8,668 nucleotides of DNA from contig CAIWHI010000829.1 in NCBI GenBank assembly GCA_903912435.1, forward strand, positions 1 to 8,668. Direction: 5' to 3'. Each line of letters starts with the position of its first letter. The stretch's first letter is position 1. The notes beneath the pieces were generated by a model. It was given only the letters and a program-made list of their open reading frames with translations, did not search any database and was not told the origin of the DNA. The DNA is from an uncultured Bacteroidota bacterium (GTDB lineage: Bacteria; Bacteroidota; Bacteroidia; Chitinophagales; Chitinophagaceae). This document shows, piece by piece, positions 1 through 6,501 of the stretch. The position numbers were made by a program, and so were the translations under genes.

Positions 1-405
1 TATATTATGCGGGTCATCCCATTTCAGAGGCATGTCCACGTAATTATTCTCTTTGTTAAGTTTGTTATGCGTACTGCCCGACATATTAATAGAAGCTGGG
101 TTGCGCTGCGAGGAGCTGCTCTCAATCAATATACGGTATTCCAGGCGGCCCACTCTGCCAAGTACCCTTTTAATGGTTTTCCCAAGAAGCTCTACGTAAT
201 GTTCTTCAAGCCATTCGTAAAAGAATTGGCTAGGTACCTGTAATGTAAGTACATTATCATTTAGTCCTACTGCTTTAACTGGCTCAAACCAAGTCTGGTA
301 TGTGCGCCAATTCACATTGTCCTTAATGATATTTAAACATTTTTCCCATAGTTGTTCTGCTTCGGTTAAAACATTATTGTTGGTATTGTAAAGATGCTTA
401 TCCAT
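1..405 (-). CDS. dnaA: Chromosomal replication initiator DnaA, N-terminal part (runs off the left edge)
   Basis: DnaA binds DnaA boxes at the replication origin, melts the DNA and helps load the replicative helicase. The minus strand reads without a stop from ATG (405-403) to base 1, giving 135 residues beginning MDKHLYNTNNNVLTEAEQLW. Residues about 14-95 are domain I (helicase/DnaB and DnaA self-interaction): WEKCLNIIKDNVNWRTYQTW with the typical TWFEPV at 38-43, then LTLQVPSQFFYEWLEEHY and the LEYRILIE strand. Residues 96-135 are the Ser/Asn-rich, poorly conserved linker (domain II); the AAA+ ATPase and the DNA-binding helix-turn-helix lie outside the window. An in-frame TGA (423-421) just upstream makes this ATG the first possible ATG start. 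The gene is divergent from the sensor kinase, with 1.29 kb between them. Identification comes from the domain I pattern and is firm; the gene is cut by the window edge, not by mutation. Confidence 0.95.
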   Translation of the reverse strand, partial: MDKHLYNTNNNVLTEAEQLWEKCLNIIKDNVNWRTYQTWFEPVKAVGLNDNVLTLQVPSQFFYEWLEEHYVELLGKTIKRVLGRVGRLEYRILIESSSSQRNPASINMSGSTHNKLNKENNYVDMPLKWDDPHNI

Positions 406-406
406 A
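398..406 (+). promoter_or_regulatory. Near-consensus DnaA box overlapping the dnaA start codon
   Basis: TTATCCATA differs from the consensus DnaA box TTATCCACA at one position. It spans the dnaA initiation codon, so binding could take part in autoregulation or origin function. Other near matches in the intergenic region are TTATCCTCA on the minus strand (1206-1198, one mismatch) and TTATCCGGA at 522-530 (two mismatches). No perfect box or tight cluster was found, so each site is weak evidence. Confidence 0.25.
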
Positions 407-484
407 ATATAAAACAACGGTCACTAATTAAAATAATTCTATTTAAACTTATTCAATCACTATTCAAAATTCTCGAAACTAAAA

Positions 485-492
485 CAAAAATA
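485..492 (-). promoter_or_regulatory. Candidate dnaA promoter, -7 element
   Basis: Read on the minus strand this is TATTTTTG, an exact match to the Bacteroidota -7 consensus TAnnTTTG. It would start a transcript near 478, with a leader of about 70 nt before the dnaA ATG. I find no TTG-type -33 element at the usual 19-21 nt spacing; the nearest TTG (520-518) is 25 nt away. In such AT-rich DNA a chance match is quite possible. Confidence 0.35.
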
Positions 493-497
493 AAATT

Positions 498-513
498 TAA
501 AATACGTATTTTA
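498..513. promoter_or_regulatory. 16-bp perfect palindrome in the dnaA upstream region
   Basis: TAAAATACGTATTTTA is identical to its own reverse complement over all 16 bases. It begins 5 nt upstream (on the dnaA strand) of the candidate -7 element, in the space between the -7 and -33 positions. A dimeric repressor bound here would block the promoter, so an operator is plausible. The function is inferred. AT-rich DNA does yield palindromes by chance, but a central CG with seven flanking pairs is fairly long. Confidence 0.4.
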
Positions 514-581
514 TTCTCAATTTATCCGGATTTTGTTTTTTTTTTCGTTTTTTCTTACTCTTCTTTTTCCTTTTCTAAAAA

Positions 582-603
582 CCCCCTTTTTTTCAGCCGG
601 GGG
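582..603 (-). terminator. Possible minus-strand intrinsic terminator or GC hairpin
   Basis: CCCCC (582-586) can pair with GGGGG (599-603) around a 12-nt loop; it is one of the few GC-rich patches in this AT-rich region. Read on the minus strand the stem is followed directly by TTTTT (581-577), the arrangement of an intrinsic terminator, which would shield dnaA from transcription coming from the right. The stem is only 5 bp, the loop is long, and no gene is seen upstream on that strand. Confidence 0.25.
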
Positions 604-1583
604 ACGAAATTGCTAACTATTGGTTGAAAAAAAAAATCCTTTGCCTATTGTTTTTTTAATAAAACTTACAGTGTGGGGTTTGGTGTGATAGGTATTTTTT
701 TTGCTTCAAAAAATAAGATTTTGTAGTGTTGAAAAATTAATTCGTAATCCTCAATTTAATACCTTTAATTAGGTCATTTTGAATCATCAAAACTTCTGAA
801 AACTGCTACAGTAAAGGGTTTCAGGGTTTTTAATGATTTTTTATGCTACATCAAACCCGAAAATTTCGCTTCAAAATAACTCATGTAATTTACGTGTCTT
901 TTTTTTACCAATCACTGTTAATTATCACTAAGCCTCGAATATTTTTTTCAGTATTTTTTCAACAATTCACATGTCGAATTATTTAATTGTTAGTTAGCTG
1001 TTTAAAAGTCCTACTAACAGTTTGTTAAGTGCTTTGGCTTCTATTGATAAGTGAAATATATAAATAGAAAAATAATTAACTAAGATAGGCATTGTCACTA
1101 ATATTAGGTAGGTGAGTTTCGCGTATTTTTAACATTATTGCTTGTTTTAATGGATGATTATTTTTTCAAAAGTGCATTTTTGTTAGTAAAATGCTAATGA
1201 GGATAAAATATTTGGTAGTCTTGGATTAATCTTAAACGTGTTTTTTCTGTATAAAGATGAATATTTATAAATAAAATAATTACAACAACTGTAAGGGGGT
1301 GGAAACCTTTTATAGGAAAATGTTCAGTACTAATACCAAAAGTAGCTGAAAGTGATAATTGCTTAAACCCGCCACTCAAGCCAATTTGTATCTCTAAACA
1401 ATAATTTTTCTGATACTCGATTTCTTTGGTATCTATACCAATATCAAGAGTATTGGTCGCTGAATAAACTATTTACCACCTGTTTTCTATGAATTATTGA
1501 GGTTTTATCTGTTTAAATTCTATATTATCAATGTTGAACAATTTTTGAAGGCACTCCTTCTCCATTTTTGAAACTGTTTTTAT

Positions 1584-1591
1584 TACTTTTG
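1584..1591 (+). promoter_or_regulatory. Candidate sensor kinase promoter, -7 element
   Basis: TACTTTTG matches the Bacteroidota TAnnTTTG -7 consensus exactly and lies about 105 nt before the kinase ATG. There is no TTG at the expected 19-21 nt upstream. A separate TATAAT (1634-1639), with ATTACA 17 nt upstream, resembles the E. coli type, but that consensus is not the one known for this phylum. Neither site is strong. Confidence 0.22.
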
Positions 1592-1695
1592 TGGCGATGT
1601 AGACAAGGAAATTACAGTATAACGCCAAATGCGTATAATATGCATTGTGTTTGTTTCTGGTAATCTATTAATTGTCTTACTAACCTAATTGTATT

Positions 1696-3474
1696 ATGCC
1701 ATACACACCAGGAAGGCTCAGTTTTTTTACTATTTTATTCGTTTTGCTGTTTATTGTTAATATGGTGCCGCTTCAAGTCGTTGCCGTAAATTTAGACAGT
1801 TTGTTGAACGTCATAGCTTTGCACAAGATTGATGATACATCTTCGGTGAACCTATTGATAAAGATTGCCAGGAAATATCAGAGAAATAATCCAGACTCGG
1901 CCATATTTTATGCAAGAAAGGCTGGAGAATTGGCCATGAAATCAGGATTTCAGCGTGGATATGGCAATAGTTTAATGCAAAATGGTATTGCTTATCAGGA
2001 TAAGTTCCTGATGGATAGCTCATTCAATAATTTCGAAAAGGCTAATCAGGTTTTTAAGAGTATAAATTACTCCAAAGGTCAGGCATCAGCAATATTTAGT
2101 CAGGCAAATCTTTATATTACTAATTCGAAGTACGAGAAAGCCCTTGAATATTTCAATAAATCACTAAAAATTAGTGAGGAAACCAATGATTCTGCTTCAA
2201 TATGTACTACTTTATTGCATATAGGTTATGATTACAACAATATGGGCGATTTTACACAGGCTCTTAGCTATTCATTGAAGGCTTTAAAGTTATTTGAATT
2301 ACTCAAGGATACCGACCATATTATAGAAACAAACACTCATATTGCCACTATATATGCCTCTCTTAAAAACAGAATTAAGGCACTTGAGTATATTGACAAA
2401 AGCTTGCAATGGCAATCACGCTTAAACGACATTGGTGTAGAAATGGGCAATCTGGTAAATGTTGCCATGGTTTATGGCCAATTGGATGATAATATTAATG
2501 CTCTTATATATTTTAAAAAGGCAATGCATATTGCAGACTCAATTTCAGACGATTACTATAAAAATATCTGCCTTGTGGATATTGCTGAAATCTATTATGG
2601 TATGGGCGATTATGATAATGCATTTCCATTATACACCAATTATCTTGTTATCGCTGAAAAGACCAATGACCAGGAGGGTATGGCATTAGCCCAATATGGT
2701 ATCGGTAATATTTTAGTGAAAAAGGGAAATCTAAAGGAAGGTCTTACTCACCTTGAAAAATCTTACCAGATTTTCCATGATAATGCCATGAAGAAAAATG
2801 TTTGCGAAGTTGCTCATGCTCTAAGTAATGCTTATGAAACTGCTCATGATTTTGATAATGCTCTGAAGTACCATAAAATCTACTTCAAATACAATGACAG
2901 TATTTATAGTGAACAAAGCGCAAAAAGTATTCAAAAAATCCAATACGATTACGACCTTGAAAAGAAGGAGAATCAAATCAAGACATTGGAACATAACCGT
3001 GCTATTGCCATTGCTAAAAGTGATAAACAGAAGATTACCAATATTGCTCTACTTATAGGATTAGGTTTGGTGGTTATCATTCTCATTCTCGTTTTGCGGA
3101 GCAGGCGTTTTGAGCAAAGGAACAAGGAAAAAATACAGGTACAGGCTAAACGCCTTGAGGAGTTGAACCAATTTAAGGATAAAACTTTCTCTGTATTATC
3201 TCACGATCTAAGGGGACCTCTAGGTACATTGAGTACCACATTAATGATGATGGACTTGAAATTAATTTCGCCTGAGGAATTTGCCGAAATTAAACCAGTA
3301 CTAAGCAATAAGCTCGTTTCCCTCACTTTGTTATTAGAAAACTTGCTCAACTGGTCTAAGACTTATATGAAAGGGGAATCGGTGACCGTGCCATCAAATA
3401 CCAATTTGCATGAACTGGTTGAAGAGAATGTAAAGTTACTTAAAGATACTGCCGAGAGGAAACAGATAGGATAG
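1696..3474 (+). CDS. TPR sensor histidine kinase, N-terminal part, cut by an in-frame TAG
   Basis: This is a two-component sensor kinase of the Bacteroidota TPR type. Residues 1-30 form a signal peptide or N-terminal membrane anchor (MPYTPGR, then a long hydrophobic core). Residues about 40-410 are tandem tetratricopeptide repeats, such as YEKALEYFNKSLKISEETND, which should lie outside the inner membrane as the sensing or protein-binding part. A coiled coil (about 415-440) leads to one membrane span (about 447-469). The HisKA dimerisation domain follows, with the H-box SHDLRGPL and phospho-accepting H503. The frame then ends at TAG (3472-3474, codon 593), just before the ATPase domain, which continues in the same frame. 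An intact gene would be 719 codons plus stop. As read, this part alone cannot phosphorylate itself. The ATG is the first possible one, since an in-frame TAA sits at 1681-1683. No response regulator gene is adjacent, so the partner is unknown. Confidence 0.9.
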   Translation: MPYTPGRLSFFTILFVLLFIVNMVPLQVVAVNLDSLLNVIALHKIDDTSSVNLLIKIARKYQRNNPDSAIFYARKAGELAMKSGFQRGYGNSLMQNGIAYQDKFLMDSSFNNFEKANQVFKSINYSKGQASAIFSQANLYITNSKYEKALEYFNKSLKISEETNDSASICTTLLHIGYDYNNMGDFTQALSYSLKALKLFELLKDTDHIIETNTHIATIYASLKNRIKALEYIDKSLQWQSRLNDIGVEMGNLVNVAMVYGQLDDNINALIYFKKAMHIADSISDDYYKNICLVDIAEIYYGMGDYDNAFPLYTNYLVIAEKTNDQEGMALAQYGIGNILVKKGNLKEGLTHLEKSYQIFHDNAMKKNVCEVAHALSNAYETAHDFDNALKYHKIYFKYNDSIYSEQSAKSIQKIQYDYDLEKKENQIKTLEHNRAIAIAKSDKQKITNIALLIGLGLVVIILILVLRSRRFEQRNKEKIQVQAKRLEELNQFKDKTFSVLSHDLRGPLGTLSTTLMMMDLKLISPEEFAEIKPVLSNKLVSLTLLLENLLNWSKTYMKGESVTVPSNTNLHELVEENVKLLKDTAERKQIG

Positions 3475-3498
3475 TCTAGCTCGGTAGCGGCCAATACA

Positions 3499-3855
3499 AT
3501 GGCTTATTGCGATAAGGAGCAAATAGATATAGTAATCAGGAATATTATCAACAATTCAATTAAGTTCACCAAGCCGGGAGGGGATATAAAACTTTCATCC
3601 CAAACCGAAGGTAGCAAAGTGAAAATCATCATTACAGATAATGGAATAGGAATGAGTAGGGAGCAAATGAGCAAATTGTTTATCATAGCCAATGATAATT
3701 CCACGTTTGGTACAAAAGGCGAAAAAGGAACCGGCCTGGGATTAATGCTTAGCTATGGTTTTGTACTGGAAAATAAAGGCACCCTTGAAGTGGAAAGCGA
3801 GCAGGGTAAAGGGGCAACATTTACCATTATCCTTCCTTCCAAAAATGAATCTTAA
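3499..3855 (+). CDS. Sensor histidine kinase, C-terminal ATPase part (same frame, after the TAG)
   Basis: This is the catalytic HATPase_c domain that belongs to the kinase upstream. It binds ATP and phosphorylates the HisKA histidine. The motifs appear in order and are intact: N-box RNIINNSIKFT (N620 in full-length numbering is the expected Mg-binding Asn), G1 box DNGIGMS (D648), G2 box GEKGTGLGL (676-683), and a closing strand GATFTIILP. The reading frame is the same as that of the upstream part and open from codon 594, so 3499 is only the first ATG after the TAG, 24 nt downstream of it. I see no ribosome binding site, and none is to be expected in this phylum. It could be made by readthrough, by reinitiation at this ATG as a soluble ATPase fragment, or not at all. 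It lacks a receiver domain and ends with TAA. The 3' end of the gene is normal. Confidence 0.85.
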   Translation: MAYCDKEQIDIVIRNIINNSIKFTKPGGDIKLSSQTEGSKVKIIITDNGIGMSREQMSKLFIIANDNSTFGTKGEKGTGLGLMLSYGFVLENKGTLEVESEQGKGATFTIILPSKNES

Positions 3856-3889
3856 ATATTGAATGGCCAATAATGTTAAATAACGTTTT

Positions 3890-3907
3890 AGGTCACCTGA
3901 CCTTTTA
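3890..3907 (+). promoter_or_regulatory. Inverted repeat between kinase and aspS: short terminator or aspS operator
   Basis: AGGTCA-CC-TGACCT (3890-3903) is a perfect 6+6 inverted repeat with a 2-nt spacer. As RNA it folds into a 5-bp AGGUC/GACCU hairpin with a 4-nt loop, followed by UUU, which could be a weak terminator for the kinase gene 35 nt upstream. As DNA it overlaps the candidate -33 region of the aspS promoter, so an operator is an equal alternative. The sequence alone does not decide between them. Confidence 0.35.
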
Positions 3908-3927
3908 CACCATAAAATGTATCTTCG
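3897..3927 (+). promoter_or_regulatory. Candidate aspS promoter
   Basis: TATCTTCG at 3920-3927 differs by one base from the Bacteroidota -7 element TAnnTTTG, and CTG at 3897-3899 lies 20 nt upstream, where a TTG-type -33 element is expected. Transcription would start near 3934, leaving a very short leader of about 13 nt before the aspS ATG at 3947. AGGA (3941-3944) is only 2 nt from the ATG, too close to act as a Shine-Dalgarno sequence. Confidence 0.4.
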
Positions 3928-3946
3928 CAAACTTTAAAACAGGACT

Positions 3947-5707
3947 ATGTATCGTACGCATAATTGTGGTGAGCTACGCTCGGCATATATAAATAGTGAA
4001 GTAACCCTGGCAGGATGGGTGCAGACTGTAAGGAAATTTGGCAGCATCACCTTTACTGACCTTAGAGACAGGTATGGCATTACCCAATTGTATTTCAGCG
4101 AAAATATGAATGGCATTTTGGCTGAAAAGCCAATTGGCCGTGAATTTGTGATTCAGGTAAAGGGCAGGGTAGTGGAGCGTACCAATAAGAACCCTAAACT
4201 ACCTACCGGTGATATTGAAATTGAAGTGACTGAAATGACTATTCTGAATGGGGCTGCTACGCCGCCATTTACTATAGAAGAAGAAACTGATGGCGGTGAT
4301 GAATTAAGGATGAAATACCGTTATCTGGACCTTAGAAGGCCACCACTAAAAAAGAATCTGGAACTCCGCTATAAGGTAAACCGCTCAGTACGCAATTATC
4401 TGGATACCCAGGGTTTTTGGGATATTGAAACACCATTCCTGATTAGGAGCACACCCGAAGGTGCGAGGGACTTTGTAGTGCCATCGAGGATGAATGAGGG
4501 GCAGTTTTATGCATTGCCTCAAAGCCCGCAGACCTTTAAGCAATTGCTGATGGTAAGTGGTTATGATAAATACTACCAGATTGTAAAATGCTTTAGGGAT
4601 GAAGACCTTAGGGCCGATAGGCAGCCAGAGTTTACCCAGGTAGACTGTGAAATGAGTTTTGTGGAGCAGGAAGACATTTTGAACATGTTCGAAGGCTTGT
4701 TTAAGCATGTGTTTAAAGATGTGAAGGGCGTGGAAATTACGGAAGCCTTCCCGCGAATGACATTTGATGATGCTATGTGGCATTATGGAAATGATAAGCC
4801 CGATATAAGGTTCGAAATGAAAATCCAAAACCTGAAGGCAGTTAACAAGGTTTATTGCAATGCATTGAATAGTGTTGATTTCAAGGTGTTTAATGAGGCG
4901 GAAACTTTATTGGCTATATGTGTGTCAGGTTCCAGTGAATACACCCGTAAGCAACTGGATGAGCTTACCGAATGGGTGAAACGCCCTCAAATAGGTATGA
5001 GTGGTGTGGTGAATATTAAACACAATGCCGATGGTAGTTTCAAAAGCAGTGTAGATAAATTTTTCAATGCCGAAAAACTTCAGGAGATTGGAGATTTCTG
5101 TGGCTCGGTAAAGGGCGACCTGATATTGATACTTGCCGGTGCCGAAACGCGTACCCGTAAGGCTATGAGCGAATTGCGCCTTGAAATGGGCAACCGTTTG
5201 GGTCTGCGCGACCATGCAGTTTACAAGCCTTTATGGGTGATAGATTTTCCGTTGTTCGAGCTGGATGAGGAAAACAATAGGTGGGTAGCACGTCATCATC
5301 CTTTTACAGCACCTAAACCAGAGCATATTGGCCTGATGGATGATCTGAGCAGATATGCAGATATAAAGGCTAATGCTTATGATATAGTACTTAATGGCAC
5401 GGAAATAGGTGGTGGCTCCATCCGTATTTTCCAGCGCGGCCTGCAGGAAAAGATGTTTGCAGCCCTGGGAATGAGTAAGGAAGAAGCTCAGGATAAGTTC
5501 GGCTTCCTGATGGGGGCATTTGAATATGGTGCACCACCACATGGTGGCATAGCATTTGGTTTCGACAGGCTTTGTGCACTCTTAGGTGGTCAGGAAAGCA
5601 TTAGAGATTTCATCGCCTTCCCTAAAAATAATTCGGGCAGGGATGTAATGCTCGATGCACCGGGCAACATAGATGATAGCCAAAAGAAAGAATTGGGCCT
5701 TGCCTAA
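3947..5707 (+). CDS. aspS: Aspartyl-tRNA synthetase
   Basis: This class IIb synthetase joins aspartate to tRNA(Asp) in the cytoplasm, using ATP. At 586 residues it has the usual length of the bacterial form. Residues 1-110 are the OB-fold anticodon-binding domain (VTLAGWVQTVRKFGSITFTD). YRYLDLRRPPL leads into the catalytic core. Motif 1 surrounds ETPFLIRSTPEGARDF (161-176), QSPQ (192-195) is aspartate-site sequence, motif 2 is FRDEDLRADRQPEFTQVD (216-233), and motif 3 is GIAFGFDRL (534-542) with the ATP-binding Arg at 541. The bacterial GAD insertion lies between motifs 2 and 3, at about 300-410. The start matches the family's MYRTH...CGELR opening, and an in-frame TAA is at 3935-3937. Residue 31, where I recall that tRNA-discriminating and non-discriminating enzymes differ, is Phe, so specificity is not evident. 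All key motifs are intact and the gene ends with TAA before a strong terminator. Confidence 0.98.
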   Translation: MYRTHNCGELRSAYINSEVTLAGWVQTVRKFGSITFTDLRDRYGITQLYFSENMNGILAEKPIGREFVIQVKGRVVERTNKNPKLPTGDIEIEVTEMTILNGAATPPFTIEEETDGGDELRMKYRYLDLRRPPLKKNLELRYKVNRSVRNYLDTQGFWDIETPFLIRSTPEGARDFVVPSRMNEGQFYALPQSPQTFKQLLMVSGYDKYYQIVKCFRDEDLRADRQPEFTQVDCEMSFVEQEDILNMFEGLFKHVFKDVKGVEITEAFPRMTFDDAMWHYGNDKPDIRFEMKIQNLKAVNKVYCNALNSVDFKVFNEAETLLAICVSGSSEYTRKQLDELTEWVKRPQIGMSGVVNIKHNADGSFKSSVDKFFNAEKLQEIGDFCGSVKGDLILILAGAETRTRKAMSELRLEMGNRLGLRDHAVYKPLWVIDFPLFELDEENNRWVARHHPFTAPKPEHIGLMDDLSRYADIKANAYDIVLNGTEIGGGSIRIFQRGLQEKMFAALGMSKEEAQDKFGFLMGAFEYGAPPHGGIAFGFDRLCALLGGQESIRDFIAFPKNNSGRDVMLDAPGNIDDSQKKELGLA

Positions 5708-5748
5708 TGTTTGTTGGGTTATAGAACAGATTGTTTTTCATCAAGAAT

Positions 5749-5793
5749 AAAAAAGCTATCCCTGGTCTAAATTTGGCCGGGGATAGCTTTTTT
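5749..5793. terminator. Bidirectional intrinsic terminator after aspS
   Basis: AAAAAAGCTATCCC (5749-5762) pairs perfectly with GGGATAGCTTTTTT (5780-5793). The stem extends inward by one T-G wobble and two GC pairs to an 11-nt loop (5766-5776), 17 pairs in all. A-runs on one side and T-runs on the other make it work in both directions. It begins 41 nt after the aspS stop. It should end the aspS transcript and separate the downstream DUF4337-type gene, which therefore needs its own promoter. Confidence 0.92.
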
Positions 5794-5842
5794 ATTATAC
5801 ACCTAAATAGCCCGCTAACGATTATTTCACTTTGTTTTAGCA

Positions 5843-5872
5843 TTGTTAATTCAAGGGACTTATTTATTTTTA
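5843..5872 (+). promoter_or_regulatory. Candidate promoter of the DUF4337-type gene
   Basis: TTG at 5843-5845 is followed after 19 nt by TATTTTTA (5865-5872), one base off the TAnnTTTG -7 element, which is the expected Bacteroidota spacing. It lies after the strong terminator and just before the gene, with a predicted leader of about 13 nt. Location supports it; the AT-rich background weakens it. Confidence 0.38.
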
Positions 5873-5891
5873 GAAAAAATATAAATCAATC

Positions 5892-6461
5892 ATGAGCGAC
5901 ATAGCAGATATAATCCAGGAAAGCGCAGAACATGCCAGCGAAAGCAAAATAAATAAAAGAGTAGCCATATGGGTAGCTATTGTAGCCACTTTTATGGCCG
6001 TTTGCGATGTGAAAGATGGCAATATGGTGCAGAATATGGATCAGGCTCAGGCTAACCGTATAGATGAATGGTCTTATTATCAGGCTAAAAGCACCAAGGA
6101 AGCCATTGTAGATAATTCTTTGGATTATTTAAAGGCCCAAAATAATCCGGCCCTCGCTGATTTAATCAAAAAAGAAGAAGATAAAAAAGCTAAATACGAA
6201 AAAGAGAAAGCTGAAATAAAATTGAAAGCCGAGGGTTATCTTAAAGAATACAATGATATAAATGTGTTTGATGACCAATTTGATATGACTGATGCATTCC
6301 TATCAATTGCAATAGCTCTATTTGGTATTACAGCACTTACCCAGCGCAAATGGTTATATTATTTTGCAGTATCAGTAAGTGTATTTGGTATTGTGCTAGG
6401 AGTAGCTGCATTTTTTAAATTTAGCATCCACCCTGATTTTATAACTAATATACTTAGCTAA
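5892..6461 (+). CDS. DUF4337-type small membrane protein
   Basis: The 189-residue protein of unknown function has the layout of the DUF4337 family: an N-terminal helix, a first membrane span (about 23-39, VAIWVAIVATFMAVCDV), a conserved polar stretch with NRIDEWSYYQAKSTKE (about 55-70), a charged helical coiled-coil region (about 90-120, rich in Lys and Glu), and two closing membrane spans (about 134-149 and 153-175). The family assignment comes from the WSYYQAKS segment between spans and from the overall order, which I recall for this family; a profile search would settle it. No enzymatic motif is visible. The topology suggests an inner-membrane protein with the coiled coil on one side. It appears to be transcribed alone, after the aspS terminator, and is convergent with the lipoprotein pair, 40 nt from the end of that operon. 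It ends with TAA. The start is the only reasonable ATG. Confidence 0.8.
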   Translation: MSDIADIIQESAEHASESKINKRVAIWVAIVATFMAVCDVKDGNMVQNMDQAQANRIDEWSYYQAKSTKEAIVDNSLDYLKAQNNPALADLIKKEEDKKAKYEKEKAEIKLKAEGYLKEYNDINVFDDQFDMTDAFLSIAIALFGITALTQRKWLYYFAVSVSVFGIVLGVAAFFKFSIHPDFITNILS

Positions 6462-6501
6462 TTTCAGAGGCTTTTGTTAGGAACCCTGGCTTTATAAATA
6501 A

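Larger units (their letters stand above)
406..1695. other. 1.29-kb AT-rich intergenic region; candidate oriC region
   Basis: No convincing gene lies here: the open frames are short, built of low-complexity codons, and resemble no family I know. Starting from dnaA, it holds the palindrome at 498-513; a T-rich, nearly all-pyrimidine tract (531-576); the CCCCC/GGGGG hairpin (582-603); an A10 run followed by T-runs (627-658); the 10-mer AATTATCACT at 920-929 (plus) and again at 1351-1360 (minus); a TGAGGATAA DnaA-box-like site (1198-1206); and a small GAAGG/CCTTC hairpin (1547-1560). Bacterial origins often lie beside dnaA and are AT-rich with DnaA boxes, so an origin here is plausible. Against this, I found no perfect TTATCCACA and no cluster. 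The rest may be long regulatory leader or decayed sequence. Confidence 0.35.

Noticed and set aside
7..243. Plus-strand open frame of 78 codons
   Set aside because: It is antisense to dnaA, whose minus-strand translation is a clear DnaA domain I; the plus frame resembles nothing.
394..627. Plus-strand open frame of 77 codons rich in Phe, Ser and Lys
   Set aside because: It is made by the T-rich tract, overlaps the dnaA start region, and has low-complexity composition with no family resemblance.
1194..1472. Minus-strand open frame, possibly a decayed gene (segment LSGGFKQLSLSATFGIS)
   Set aside because: It has no ATG, only a TTG start at 1379, and a TAA just upstream. The beta-barrel-like look of one short segment is not enough to call a remnant.
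1634..1639. TATAAT as a sigma70-type promoter for the kinase
   Set aside because: The match to the E. coli -10 is exact, but Bacteroidota promoters follow a different consensus and the -35 match is only 4 of 6.
3472..3474. TAG read as a sense codon (alternative genetic code)
   Set aside because: dnaA, aspS and the other genes have no in-frame TAG, and the complete ones end with TAA; a single event is better explained by mutation, error or local readthrough.
4385..4828. Minus-strand open frame of 147 codons, and others antisense to aspS
   Set aside because: They lie wholly within the well-conserved aspS coding sequence and show no domain.
6462..6501. Terminator between the convergent DUF4337-type gene and the lipoprotein pair
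   Set aside because: The 40-nt gap has no stem of useful length followed by a T-run on either strand.
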